Shown here piece after piece: positions 32,363-43,344 of a stretch of DNA of 64,000 nucleotides. The DNA is taken from assembly GCA_964016985.1 (NCBI GenBank), contig OZ024836.1, forward strand, positions 42,900,803 through 42,964,802, given 5' to 3'. Numbering within the stretch: the first letter of the stretch is position 1; each line of letters starts with the position of its first letter. This DNA is from Anodontia alba. Lineage: Eukaryota; Mollusca; Bivalvia; Lucinida; Lucinidae. Position numbers and translations under genes: made by a program. The notes below the pieces were generated by a model that had not been told where the DNA came from, ran no database searches, and saw only the letters and a list, made by a program, of their open reading frames with translations.

Positions 32363-32528
32363 TCCAGATAAAGGCACTTCCACAACCGAAAGTAATGATA
32401 GTTTTATTTCTGCAGGAAAACATGTTATGGGTACTCATTAGAAGTGCCTCAATGAGGCACTTCTAATGAGTACCCACATTCTTTGTTTCATGACAAAATA
32501 ATTTACCCCCTCATATCTGGAACTATTT
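32363..32528. mobile_element. family A MITE
   Basis: Perfect central palindrome GGGTACTCATTAGAAGTGCC meeting its complement; ends ATTCCAGATAAAGGCAC and CATATCTGGAAC. Confidence 0.8.
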
Positions 32529-32645
32529 GTTCCCCTTAATTTCTCCAAAATACAGGGTTTGACATTGCATGTAAATTGTCTCTAACTGGAATAAGGAAAG
32601 TATCATTAATTTGTCATCTACTGAATGCGGCAAAGAGTGTTAAAG
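32525..32645. mobile_element. family E fragment
   Basis: GGGTTTGACATTGCATGTAA..GTCTCTAACTGG.. and TTGTCATCTACTGAAT match one arm of the E palindrome just downstream. Confidence 0.5.
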
Positions 32646-32781
32646 TTGTAGGCTTCTTTTTGTATGATGTGGCTTGTGCGTACTTAGTCCCATCAGAAAT
32701 AGTGCAATCATCATTACTAATCATACATGTAGTACACATATAGAGATATAGGTTTTAACGTTCTTTATGCTGGGTAAACAT

Positions 32782-32943
32782 TTCAGCAGATGACATTTTA
32801 AAATATTTTTCTTATTTTTTCCCAGAAAACATGCTTTGACATTTTATGCAAATTGTCTCCTAAGGAGACAATTTGCATGAAATGTCAAAGCATGTTTTCT
32901 GGGAAAAAATAAGAAAAATATTTTCAATTTGTCATCTGCTGAA
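32782..32943. mobile_element. family E MITE, near-perfect 162-bp palindrome
   Basis: TTCAGCAGATGACATTTT at the left and TTGTCATCTGCTGAA at the right; the inner ~60 bp of each arm are essentially exact complements, meeting at CTCCTAAGGAG (~32862). Confidence 0.9.
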
Positions 32944-33151
32944 TTAGCCAAGAGAGTTGTAAAGGTAAATGCATATTTGGTGGAATACAAATGGGTATAG
33001 GTTGTGGATTGCCATTGTTACTTTGTTGACTTCCATAACATTATATTGTGACATTCTCATTCGGAATGCTAGCAAGCATCTTTTGATCATGTGTAGCATG
33101 TGTTTTAAGTCCATTCTGAATGTGTTCCGCATGATTATGCTTATCATTTAT

Positions 33152-33405
33152 CCTAAGTATTGAACAGTTGATGTAGACCCAGATCCTAAGTATTGAACAG
33201 TTGGTGTAGACCCAGATCCTAAGTATTGAACAGTTGGTGTAGACCCAAATCATGAATCGGGCATCTGACGAGTGTTTACACCATTTGCCACTCTTTCAAG
33301 AATTTTAGGCCTCTCAGCAGAGAGTAAAATAAATAGATTTTTGTGTTTTAATTTTTGAAGATATATTGTAAGGAGCTGAAATATATCAATATTTAGGGTA
33401 GATAT
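33152..33405. mobile_element. family B MITE with tripled left end
   Basis: A 33-bp unit CCTAAGTATTGAACAGTTG..AGACCCAGAT occurs three times (33152, 33185, 33218). It fuses the B terminus to the B core, so a deletion was followed by tandem expansion. The right half is diverged. Confidence 0.8.
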
Positions 33406-33739
33406 GGTAAACGTGGAGCATATTAAGCCATTGTGATAGAATGTAATAAACATACATGTATTTACATATTTACTCTTCAACTGGTCGAGGTTATCACCAC
33501 ATGACTATTTCAATGTATGATTAAGTGAGTGTCTTGGAGTGATTAGTAGTCTGAGTCCTTGTAATTTACATTCTGCTGTTTCAGTGAATGCTTGAACTTA
33601 CACAAAATACATATGAGCCTTTCTGAAAAGAAAACAACATTATGACACATGTGATCAGCATTGATTCAGATCAGCCTTAACCCATTTATGCCTGGCATTC
33701 CATAAAAGAGACATTGGCAAACAGTGTAGACCCAGAATA

Positions 33740-33884
33740 TATCTCTAGCTTCAGGAGTCAAATTCATTTGTGAAATGTGTTTGGTTGATCTATTTTTTCC
33801 TCAATTCTGCAAATGTTGAGGTACGGATATCTTGAAGTAATTTAGAGAGTCCCTTGGACTTTGAGATAACAAGAGTTGACTGTA
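33740..33884. mobile_element. family H MITE, right part
   Basis: CTAGCTTCAGGAGTCAAATT.. to TTGAGATAACAAGAGTTGAC-TGTA aligns with 19730-19930 but lacks the 46-bp exon segment. A B-core fragment (33705-33740) lies on its left. Confidence 0.75.
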
Positions 33885-34180
33885 TGCTGCATAGATCCTG
33901 GTTGCAGGGAGGGTGGTCGGTTGTGGCGAAGATGTGTATCTTACATCACAGCGGCGTCCAATTGATATTGGCTTACAGTTGGGCAAGGCCTACTATCCTT
34001 GTAGCAGGTAAGGATAGACGGGGAATGTTGTTATTCCTTCTGTTCCTTCACTTTCATTCATTTTCCTCTTCCCTGTCCCTCGCTTTCATTTCCTCTACTA
34101 TCTCTTTTTTCTCCCTTTCTCTGGGAGACGACACAAAATGACCCACAAGGGTTGATGTGTCATTAAACCCCATTCAGAAA
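33885..34180 (+). mobile_element. possible SINE or LINE 3' end
   Basis: CCTGGTTGCAGGGAGGGTGG.., a long C/T-rich middle (about 34030-34120) and the end GGTTGATGTGTCATTAAACC-CCATTCA. The TTAAACCCCA ending is typical of 3' ends of some animal non-LTR elements; only one copy is here, so this is tentative. Confidence 0.35.
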
Positions 34181-34184
34181 GATC

Positions 34185-34795
34185 CTGGTTGGGATGCACT
34201 GGCTGATTTTGGTCTAGACTGGTCTCATTTCTCAAGGTTGATTTCAACTAGGGAAGGTTTGTATGTCTGAAAATACTGCAAGAGCCAGCGTCTTGTTGAC
34301 ATAAGTCTGACCATCCTCAGAACCCGAACTCTCATAGAACTTGTATTGATGCTAGGGTCATTAAAGGTAATTCCATCATTTGTTTACATGTGTGCTAAAC
34401 CATAGACTCTGTTAGGTTTATGAAACAGAATCACTTCAGAAATGAGGAGTTATGTCAGTCTGCCTCCAGAAATATTTCTGGTTAACTTATTGAACAAACA
34501 CAAATAGAAAATGACTCTTACAAAATCAGTGTTTGATTTATGGGAACACTTTACAATAAATAATTCCTAACCCAAAATAGTTTATTAGCAAGTGTAAAAA
34601 ATGTAAGCATTCTGCAGTGCATTTTTCCATAACCAAGGTGCTAACAACGGCTGTTGATATATGATGCCATCTTATTAGCTAACTCGTGACACAAACTCAA
34701 AATCACAAAAAAGTTGCCTAAGTACTCGGGTGTCTACGTGTAGTATTCCGAGCGCCTGACCCCTGGCTTCCTTAGGATGAAGTCTGACAGATGTA
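34185..34795. other. nothing recognised
   Basis: Unique-looking AT-rich sequence; no conserved frame or internal repeat seen. Confidence 0.4.
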
Positions 34796-34799
34796 TTTT

Positions 34800-34920
34800 A
34801 ATCACCCTATGCTGAGGCACTTCTAATGAATCCAGAAAACATATGCTTTCTAGGAAAAATAACAAAAATACATGTACCAATAAGTTTTGGTTTAATAAAA
34901 AAAGCTTCTTATCGGGAGTG
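34800..34920. mobile_element. family A MITE, partial
   Basis: GAGGCACTTCTAATGAATCC.. and AAAAAGCTTCTTATCGGGAG, the right half of an A element. Confidence 0.6.
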
Positions 34921-35049
34921 AGATGTTCGAAATGTTCAGGATTTTTTTACTCAACATATGCCATGAGGGTTTCTGCAGGATCCCTGTGGCTCATGTCATG
35001 ATCCATAGCTTCACCTCTGATGAATGTAAGGATGTACCGAGTGACTTAA

Positions 35050-35226
35050 ATCTTGTCCTGCTGAACCAGGATATACCCTGCCTTTGGAAACAGTGTAGAT
35101 CCAGATCAGTTGGCTTCTGCACTATTTGTCATTCAGTATGTGAATTTATGTCAACAATCTGGATTAAGCGATCTGATTGGCTGACAAATAGAAATGGGCA
35201 TGGCTTCTTACTCAGCATGACAAGGT
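35050..35226. mobile_element. family C MITE, TTAA on both sides
   Basis: TTAA (35046-35049), then ATCTTGTCCTGCTGAACC; AGCATGACAAGGT then TTAA (35227-35230). Half of the central palindrome is deleted. Confidence 0.8.
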
Positions 35227-35384
35227 TTAAGGCACAGGAAAAAGTAGCTAGAGTTTTTATATACATGTATATGCTTGCAGTTGTATTGCAGGAGTTTTAA
35301 TCTGTACATTTGACTGTATTATTTCATCCTTTATCACATGTGTTGTTGAATTTTTAATGTGGATCTATGTCTTTCAGAGGGCTT

Positions 35385-35590
35385 CTTAGAAGAGCATATG
35401 GTGATAATTCTGGGATAATGTTCTCAATTTCTCCATAAAACATATATTGAAGTACCCATTAGAAGTGCCTTGTGGAGGGGCTTCTGATGACTACCCACAA
35501 CATATATGAAGAAATAAAAAAAGAATATCACCAAATACTCTGCTTAACAAGTCCTCTGTCTTTGTACCAGATCAGCTTGTGTACCTGTGC
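35385..35590. mobile_element. family A MITE
   Basis: GTACCCATTAGAAGTGCCTT core with CATAAAACATATATTG arms; right flank ATATCACCAAATACTCTGC as at 27290. Confidence 0.6.
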
Positions 35591-35639
35591 AGTCTGATCT
35601 AAGTATTTTCATCAGTAGATTCTACAGTTGCGCATTTAC

Positions 35640-36241
35640 CCTAAATATTCAGACAAACTATCCTCTTACAATACGTGTCCTAAAAATTTGAACTAGTCTA
35701 TTTTACTACCTGAAGATGTTTCTAAGCTACTGCTGGATGAGTGACAAACATAATGGACTCTGTTCAGTCTGAGGGTCTATACTGCTGGATGAGTGACAAA
35801 CATCATAGACTGTTCAGTTTGAGGGTCTATACTGCTGGATGAGTGACAAACAGCATAGACTCTGTTCAGTCTGAGGGTCTATACTGCTGGATGAGTGACA
35901 AACATCATGGACTCTGTTCAGTCTGAGGGTCTATACTGCTGGATGAGTGACAAACATCATAGACTGTTCAGTCTGAGGGTCTATACTGCTGGATGAGTGA
36001 CAAACATCATAGACTGTTCAGTCTGAGGGTCTATACTGCTGGATGAGTGACAAACAGCATAGACTCTGTTCAGTCTGAGGGTCTATACTGCTGGATGAGT
36101 GACAAACATCATGGACTCTGTTCATGGAGTCTGAGGGTCTATACTGCTGGATGAGTGACAAACATCATGGACTCTGTTCAGTCTGAGGGTCTATACTGTT
36201 TGCTCAGACCTGTCTATCTGAGTACTTAGGGTAAATATGGT
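35640..36241. repeat. family B MITE with its centre expanded into a minisatellite
   Basis: Left end TACCCTAAATATTCAGACAA (35638) and right end GAGTACTTAGGGTAAATATG (~36218-36238) are B termini. Between them TGCTGGATGAGTGACAAAC starts nine times (35731, 35783, 35833, 35885, 35937, 35987, 36037, 36089, 36145), with spacings of 50, 52 or 56 bp. Confidence 0.92.
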
Positions 36242-36459
36242 ATCACGGCTTCTGATAGCACAGGCTGAGCTGAAACATAGCTGTTCACAGAATATGCCAA
36301 GGCATCTTTTTGCACAATGTGTTTCATATCATTTTCATTTACGCCATATCAAGCAAGAAGTTGTCTTCAAGCATGTGCCAAATGCCCAGGATTTGGAATG
36401 TTCAAGTTCTGCACCTGTGTGTAGTCACCTTAGGGTCTCCGCCCTCAGTTGAAAAGTGA

Positions 36460-36700
36460 GCAGGGGTAGAGCATTTCCTGCAAGATTGTATGTGCCCCCA
36501 GCAAAAACTCCAATTAGCCTGTGCATCCAAGCAGTCTGCAAGGCTCTTTGTGGGTGGACAAGGATCCAGTGCATCTTCAGGCATACAGGGAAAAACTCGG
36601 ATCAGCTTGTGCAGAAACCATTGTATGAAACACTGTGCCCTGGCTGAAATTCTAAATGAACACTCAGGTTGATCAGATCTGAGCCTTCACTGCATGTGTA
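36460..36700. mobile_element. family I-like MITE, diverged
   Basis: TGTGCCCCCAGCAAAAACTC and GGATCAGCTTGTGCAG resemble the inner arms of the I copy at 30689. No termini. Confidence 0.35.
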
Positions 36701-36924
36701 TGTCTTGAAGACACCTTTTCACTAGAGCCCAAGTCCACTTTATGCCGAACACAGGTCAGATTATCCTGATGTGTTTTGGTGTGTTCAAGGGAAGGCATAA
36801 GGGAAAATATGTAACATTCCTAGAGATGGTAATTTTTGTTTTAATTGTCTTTGCATAGAAGGCAGTGTTCATTTGAACAACTGAAAGGTTCGTAGTAGCC
36901 TTTAAGTATCTCCCATATTCATTT

Positions 36925-37375
36925 AAGATGGGGTATCCAGATAATAGTTTTCTTTTTTCTTCACAAAAAAAACATGATGTGGGTACTCATCAGAAATGCC
37001 TCAGTGAGGGGGGGTGGTGAAGGGCCACTTCTAATGATACCCTCAACATATGTTTTCATGGAGAAGTGAGATAAATATCTGAGCCCAGTTGTTCAAAACT
37101 AACGATGTCGTTAGTTAATGTATAGGTAAAACTTTGATCATTTAATATGGCAGCATATACGTTAATATTTTTGCTGAAAAAAATGTGCATAGCTTTTGCA
37201 GCATTTGCAAAAGCTACTCCCATTTTTTCAGCAAAATACCTGTGAATTAGATATGGTACTTACTAGAACAGTTAACATTTTGACCACTAACAAGCTCGTT
37301 AAGCTAATGATGCTTTGAACAACTGGGCCTCTACTTTTCAGTTGAAAAATAGTATCTTATCTGGAGGTATGAATT
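36925..37375. mobile_element. family A MITE split by a D MITE
   Basis: Left part 36925-37081 (GGGTATCCAGATAATAG.., core with a G-run insertion) and right part 37330-37375 (AAATAGTATCTTATCTGGAG); the D element lies between them. Confidence 0.8.
37082..37329. mobile_element. family D MITE
   Basis: GAGCCCAGTTGTTCAAAAC and GCTTTGAACAACTGGGCC ends; hairpin arms AAATGTGCATAGCTTTTGC. Confidence 0.88.
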
Positions 37376-37439
37376 CATAGTAACCTCAATTCTTCTGAAA
37401 TATTTAGGATTTTTCAAATATTTGCAAAATTAAATTAGT

Positions 37440-37620
37440 GTTACCCTAAGTATTGGGACAGATTGGCCGCAAGTAAATAGAATGCACCTGGAGCTGACAT
37501 CTGAGAATGATCAGTTTGCATCTCATCTGTCAGTTTTTAACCACATCAACAGGTATTAAAATGGACTACTTCAAGTTTTGGTAAGCGTTAAGATGTCCCA
37601 ATATTTAGCGTAAATACTGT
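37440..37620. mobile_element. family B MITE, diverged
   Basis: TTACCCTAAGTATTGGGACA left and TGTCCCAATATTTAGCGTAA right, with a worn core. Confidence 0.75.
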
Positions 37621-37784
37621 ATTTGAAGGACTGCTGTGGCATATTTTAACATCTTAAAATATTGGTGAAAACATAACAACATAATGTTAATGAAAACCTC
37701 ATTTTACATCTTATGTTAGACTAGACTACATAATGTTAATGAAAACTTCATTGTATGTGTGTTCCAAATGAAAATCTGTAATAA

Positions 37785-37985
37785 CACTAAGCATTGGGAC
37801 AGACAGGCCTGGACAAACAGTGTGGACCCAGATCAGATGCAGCAACATGCTGCATCTGATCAGGGTCTACACTGTTTGTCACTCATCCAGCTGATTGCTG
37901 AGGCATGTTTTAACATCTAGCATTAGACTTTATAATGTTGATGATGTCCCAATTTTCTGAGTTACTAAGGTTCCCAGTGTACTGG
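37785..37985. mobile_element. family B MITE
   Basis: CACTAAGCATTGGGACAGAC left; core ACAGTGTGGACCCAGATCAG meets its complement at GCAGCAACATGCTGC; right end decayed. Confidence 0.75.
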
Positions 37986-38036
37986 CTTTCTCTGTGTTCA
38001 AAATCAGTCCAGTGGCATTTTAATCAAATAAATGGC

Positions 38037-38235
38037 AATGAATACACCTCTAAGAGAGGACCTCTAAGCTGAAAGCATTTGTCTCACTTTTCAAAGATCA
38101 CTCCAGCAGAAGACTGCTTCTCCGCTATATGAACCGTCTCTCAGAAAGGAGCAGTCTTTCCTGTATGAGTAGCCTACCTTGAGAACAAATGTAAACAATT
38201 TTAGGATCGAGTGATCTCTCTTGTAGATGTATTCA
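38037..38235. mobile_element. family F MITE
   Basis: ATGAATACACCTCTAAGAG left; AGACTGCTTCTCC..CAGAAAGGAGCAGTCTTTCC hairpin. Confidence 0.55.
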
Positions 38236-38257
38236 TTCACCTTGAGACATGCTTTTA

Positions 38258-38480
38258 TGTTTTTACCTCCGCAAACTGTGTTTGTGGGGGTATACTGTTT
38301 TCACGATGTCCGTCTGTTCATCTGTCCATCTGTTATGTTTTGGTTTCTGCTTCTTATATCTTACTAAATAATCTAAGGAAAGTTTTCATATTTTGTATAA
38401 ATGTTGTTATTGACAAGATGTTGCTGTTAGACAAAAATAAGGGCCTAGGGGTCAATTCCTGTAGAGATATTTAGGTTTCT
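38258..38480 (+). mobile_element. left part of another long repeat
   Basis: ACCTCCGCAAACTGTGTTTG-TGGGGGTATACTG hairpin followed by a GTCCGTCTGTTCATCTGTCC run, a layout shared with J-type repeats. Right limit unclear. Confidence 0.4.
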
Positions 38481-38933
38481 GCTTCTGATCTAATATCTTG
38501 CCATTATTTGGTAATTCTTGACTACTGGGTTTTGTATGTTCTGAGATAGTGGATGCATAGTTAAATCAACTTGATATGAAGAATTTGTTCACAAGTTCTG
38601 ATACTTTGCAGATTTATTAAAGACATACTGAACATGTGCATGAAGAAGTTTGCTACTGGAAAAACGTTTTTGACAAAATGACTGCCACTTAAACTTTGCC
38701 ATTTATGTCCATGTGTTTGTCTGTCTGTTTTTATTGGTTTACCCAGTCATATACAACCTGAAGGAAATATGCATTTTGATACATTGCTTTTCAGTACCCA
38801 GAAGACAGTCATCACCTTGCAGGGGGTGGGGGTGATTTAATAAGCACTGCTTATTGACACTTCTTCTTTGTATGTTTTATTAACCCTTAAAATGCCAATC
38901 ACAAATGCATCTGCTGCAATTTTTTGCACTTAA

Positions 38934-39158
38934 ACCCATTGTAGACTGAATAGACTCTCCCACACTATATATTGGAAGAGTCCAATTTCAATTTTAGGTA
39001 TGTCCGGCTATGAGATTTACATATTCCTAGAGAAAAATGGCCAAACTATATTGCAAACAGTGGAGACCCTGATCAGACACCGCATTCTGTGGCATCTGAT
39101 CTAGGTCTGCACTGTTTGCCAATTTACGAGTCTTTTACGAGTCTCCAACTACAATGGG
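38934..39158. mobile_element. family K MITE
   Basis: CCCATTGTAGACTGAATAG left and ACTACAATGGG right, followed by TTAA. Core AACAGTGGAGACCCTGATCA palindrome around CCGCATTCTGTGG. An E-type left end (TTAACCCTTAAAATGCC, 38880) precedes it. Confidence 0.75.
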
Positions 39159-39398
39159 TTAAAGGTTAAGTACAATGTATTTGTTTTACATTCTTCAATT
39201 TTATATATATCCATGGATCTCAGATTTGTAGCTGCCGAGGGTATAAATAGAATAGCCATGGGTGGGTCCAGAATTTTCAGGTCGGACTTCTAAAATGGGT
39301 TTGATTTGAATTAATAGCCTGTAGGGAACTCCTTGGTTAGATCCTGTGAATACCTGCTATATTTGAGCCTTTGCAGTTTATATATGATACAATATGAC

Positions 39399-39643
39399 TC
39401 GAGGGTTGAGCGCAAGACTATGGTAACTCAAACATATTTTTGAAACCCTTGTTTAGGGGCAACTTGGACCCCTTTGTAAACAATGCAAATTTAGGTGCCA
39501 TTGCTCGTATGAGCAATGGCACCTAAATTTTCATTGTTTACAGAAAGAAATGTTGTAATCTTCATAATGCCTTCATGGTGAGGAGATTAGGTTTGGGGAA
39601 AAACAACCATCTGAGTTACGCTAGTCTTGCGCTCAACCCTCGA
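39399..39643. mobile_element. family G MITE, 245 bp
   Basis: A perfect 22-bp terminal inverted repeat: 39399-39420 (..GAGGGTTGAGCGCAAG..) and 39622-39643. A second inner palindrome TTAGGTGCCATTGCTC-GTAT-GAGCAATGGCACC sits at ~39490-39530. Only copy in the window. Confidence 0.85.
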
Positions 39644-39649
39644 TGTAAG

Positions 39650-40400
39650 AAAAGAACCTTTATGATTCTGTAAATGTGTAACAAAAACCTAGATTGGCCT
39701 GCATATACAGCCATGGGATACTATAGAATATATTGGTGAACAGGGAAGACCTTGGTCAGATAGCAATTAAATATATACATGTGATTACGTAGTCTAATCT
39801 GACTGACTGGTCACTAAAATGACCACTCATTTCAAATTAATGTAAATGTTGTGGTGACAAAATGTTGAAAACTGTACTTAAGAATTCCTACAGTTAAAAA
39901 AGTTGTTACTTTTTATAGATAAGTAAAAAAAAAAAAGCTGTTCAAAAAACTAATTTTATGATGTAATTGGTTCTTTTAGTTTTTACTTTAAAATTTAAAT
40001 CTTATTTTAGTCCCCATAATTTTATTGCAGACTGATGTTTATAGGATCAAAAGGGAATTAGGTGATGAATCTGCTTTAAACATTCTATTAGTGTACAGTT
40101 TAATCCCTAATACACAGGCTGATCTGGGTGTATGCTAGTCCCATATATCAAGGTATAATGCTATTTGTAGGGGCCTAATTGTCATTTGAGCCATGTCAGC
40201 TGAAAAGAAACCGTAATGCATATTGGAAAAGGGAAGATCAGTCTGGGCATCTGTGCAGTTTGATCAAGGTCTTTCCTTGGCTATTTGAAAAAAGTCTCAA
40301 TTTTACAGTATCTACTAGCAAAAATTGAAGAGACTGTTCAGAATTTTCAGATGTGTAATAGGCTAATGTAACTCCAGATTTTGTGAACTTAATGGTAAGC
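39650..40400. other. mostly unassigned
   Basis: AT-rich, with weak GATCAG-containing fragments of the I type near 40110-40270; no gene signal. Confidence 0.35.
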
Positions 40401-40404
40401 ATAC

Positions 40405-40575
40405 TGGGGAAAACAGCAGACATTTTGTAAATACTTTTCTTATTTTTTCTATAAAAAAGAGCTTTACATTTCATGCTAATTGTTTCCAAGAGACAATAGC
40501 ATGAAATGTGAAACCCTCTTTTATTGAATAATAAGAAAAATAAGAACAATTTGTTGTTAGCTGAATTAGCCCTGT
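40405..40575. mobile_element. family E MITE
   Basis: CAGCAGACATTTTGTAAAT.. and GTTAGCTGAATTAGCC ends; arms TTACATTTCATGCTAATTG / ACAATAGCATGAAATGTGAA. Confidence 0.7.
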
Positions 40576-40608
40576 GTGGTAAAAGTGAATATCCGGGTGC
40601 TTTGTAAC

Positions 40609-40650
40609 TACAGCAAGCTTTAAACATCAGAATTCTTGCTTATATGATTG
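40609..40650. repeat. ~40-bp dispersed repeat, copy 1 of 3
   Basis: CTACAGCAAGCTTTAAACAT..TTGCTTATATGA; the same string occurs at about 43221-43258 and 43303-43340. Confidence 0.7.
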
Positions 40651-41230
40651 TTGAAATTGGTGTGACATAAAAAAAAAAAATAGCCTATGACGTATGCAAA
40701 TCATGAAAGTCTGAATTGTCGTCCATGCCCAAGCAGTCTGATCAGAGTTGATGTCTGATGGGATATTCCATTGATTAGGTAGATCTTTCATCTTTGATCA
40801 TTGGTGCATTCAAAATTCTCCCTTTTGTCCTCTTGGTAACTGGTGGTAGCTTTTGGTATCCATCCAATCTTTAGGTGGCATTTTGGGTAGGATTATGGCT
40901 GCCAATGCTACAAGCACACCACTGGGCCGGGTACTGTGGCCGGACATATAAGGATTTGTTATCAGTAGCTCGTTGGCTTCTATAATGGATGCCAGTGGGA
41001 GAATTCTGAATGCACTGATTGTTGAATCTACGGAAAAAACAGATAAAAGCCCTAAATTACAGTTTGTATATGTACTGAGGCCCCTTTTGCATGGCTAGGC
41101 TATTTGCCTGTAATTTTTAGATCAAAACTTTACAAGAGAACTACCATCTTCTTATTTTAAATGTTTCAAGAGTCAAGTGGGCTGTGCAATACATAGCTAG
41201 AAGTTTGTACATTATATTGTAGATGGTTAA

Positions 41231-41436
41231 TCCTTACCCTGCTGAATAAATTAAGATGCCATGCCCACTTCTAATTTTCAGTCAATCAGATTACTTGATT
41301 TGGATTGTTGCTATAAATTCACATACTTAATGGCAAACAGTGCAAATCCAGATCTGTTGGCTTTTTCAGAAGCCAGCTCATCTGGATCTACACTGTTTGC
41401 AAAGGTGGGGTATATCTGGCTTCAGCAGGACAATGA
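41231..41436. mobile_element. family C MITE, TTAA on both sides
   Basis: TTAA (41227-41230), then TCCTTACCCTGCTGAATAA; right AGCAGGACAATGA then TTAA (41437-41440). Core GATCCAGATCTGTTGGC palindrome. Confidence 0.82.
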
Positions 41437-41547
41437 TTAAAAAGTGATGTAACTATTAGACTGTATAAAAAAAATCACTCATTCGCTTGTGTTCAACTGA
41501 TGATGTACAAAGTGATATATTTCAAGGTGGGACTTAATTAAAGGGGG

Positions 41548-41985
41548 AATGGATACACCTAGTGCATTATTCGCCAGTTTCAACAAGGAAGATAACATTT
41601 GTGACTTCCTGTTTGCTTTCCTGCACACTGAGCCCCTTCTGAAATTGGGTCTTCTCTGAAAGGAAAGAATTTGCTCTTAAGTGGATTTCTTCTATTTAAC
41701 CCTAGTCCTGCTGAACCTGGATATGTCCTGCTTTTGCAAACAGTATAGATCCAGATCAGTTGGCTTCTGAACTGGATCTGCACTGTTTGTAATTAAGTAT
41801 GTGAATTTATAGCCGCAATCCAGATCAAGTACTCTGATTGGCTGAAAATTAGAAATGGGCGTAGCATCTTAATTTATTCAGCAGGACAAGGGTTAAGAGT
41901 AGACACATTTTCAGAAGGGTACAAAACATTTGTTCAATAGAGTTGCTCCACTGAAAGTGTATCTGTTCCTCTTAAAATAAAATAA
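41548..41985. mobile_element. family F MITE split by a C MITE
   Basis: Left part 41548-41699 (GGGAATGGATACACCTAG.., CTCTGAAAGGAAAGAATTTG) and right part 41893-41985 (AGTAGACACATTTTCAGAAG..GTGTATCTGTTCCTC) make one F element. Confidence 0.85.
41700..41892. mobile_element. family C MITE with clean TTAA duplication
   Basis: TTAA (41696-41699), CCCTAGTCCTGCTGAACC ..TTCAGCAGGACAAGGG, TTAA (41893-41896), inserted within an F element. This is the clearest demonstration of its ends and target site. Confidence 0.9.
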
Positions 41986-42477
41986 GTGTCTCTAGAGACT
42001 ATATTGTATGTACCGCTATTTACAGAAGAAATGAACTTTGCCACATATTTTTATCAGTCTTACCAGAAAACTCATTCCGATCTCATTCTGTTTTAGTTGT
42101 ACCTGTATATAAGTTTGTGCTTACCTCAGATTCCACCCAACATCTTTTGGCTTATTTATTTGTTTAATTATTTTAAATTAAGATTTATAGTTGCTAGTAG
42201 GCATTAAAGTTATTAAAACTGAGTTACAAGCTGGGATTGGCAATATATCCAGTTGTCTTTTTTAGATGATCAGATTTGAGGCTGTTGATATCATTATGAA
42301 AATTTCTCTATGTAAACCGTACCCTGCTTTCCAATAGTTTCTGTTGTAAAATTCTGTAGATGGCAGGTCTTCCTGCGCAAGTATGAAAAATCATTCTAGC
42401 AAGTACTTTGTATGATGAAGATGGAAGATGTAGCTTGTGATCAAAAATATTAATTTATTATCATTGATCTAGATTGG

Positions 42478-42625
42478 AGTGGGTAGGAAGTAAATATTTT
42501 TCTTATGTCTCCATGAAAGTGTCACCGATGTGCTTCTAATGAGTACCAACAATGTATGTTTTCATGGAAAAATAAAAAAAATAATAATAATACTTCTTGG
42601 TTTAAAAAAAATGAAACTATGTCGG
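42478..42625. mobile_element. family A MITE, partial
   Basis: TTTTCTTATGTCTCCATGAA.. and GATGTGCTTCTAATGAGTACC; left core arm deleted. Confidence 0.6.
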
Positions 42626-42914
42626 TTATGATTTGAATTTGAATGACTTTGATCCTGTTTAGCAGGATTTAAAGACTAATGTATACACAAAGTATTCTGC
42701 TGTTTGACATACATGTATATTAATGACACAAAGAAGTTCTAAGAATGTTACGGAAAAGACATCCTTTTGACCATACATGCACATTTCGATTTTTTAATGG
42801 TTTGCATTTCAGCAGACATCTTGAAACTGTTTTCTTTTTACAAACAATAGTGTCGGCCACTTCCTGTGAATTATCTTATTTTGGGGAAAAAAAACAAAAT
42901 ATTTTTATGAGGCC

Positions 42915-43110
42915 AGGATACACTAGTTACATTTTCTATCAGTTGTTACAAGGGAGACAACTTTGTGACTTCCTGTTTTCTTTCCTGCACCCAAGTTCCT
43001 CTTGGAAAGGGGGTTACTTTTCTTTTCTTTTAGGGTGGACTTCTTTTCACAAGGAAGGCACAACATACTTTTGATAGAGTTGCCAATGCAGAGAGATATT
43101 GATTCCTCTA
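42915..43110. mobile_element. family F MITE
   Basis: AGGATACACTAGTTACATTT left, CAAGGGAGACAACTTTGTGAC, then TTGGAAAGGGGG..TTTAGGGTGGAC and right end GAGATATTGATTCCTC. Confidence 0.6.
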
Positions 43111-43220
43111 TAATGATGTCTGCTTTTATTTGCAAGGTAAATGGTTAATATCACTGTTTCTGTATTTAGAATAGGTGGACCAGTTTTTGCAAGCTTAAAT
43201 ATCTGGATACTTGCAAACTA

Positions 43221-43340
43221 CAGCAAGCTTTAGACATCAGAATTCTTGCTTATATGACTTGGATTGCATTGGAATTCTTGGCCTATATCATTGAGACTGC
43301 AGCAAGCTTTTAACATCAGAATTCTTGCTCATATGATTGC
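43221..43340. repeat. ~40-bp dispersed repeat, copies 2 and 3
   Basis: CAGCAAGCTTTAGACATCAG.. and GCAGCAAGCTTTTAACATCAG.., about 82 bp apart, each followed by AATTCTTGCT-ATATGA. Confidence 0.7.
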
Positions 43341-43344
43341 TCAT

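Noticed and set aside
34923..35300. 125-codon plus-strand frame
   Set aside because: Most of it lies in a family C MITE and its flanks; no conserved motif.
35731..36200. CRISPR-like array of ~52-bp spaced repeats
   Set aside because: Whole units repeat without unique spacers, in eukaryotic DNA; it is a minisatellite.
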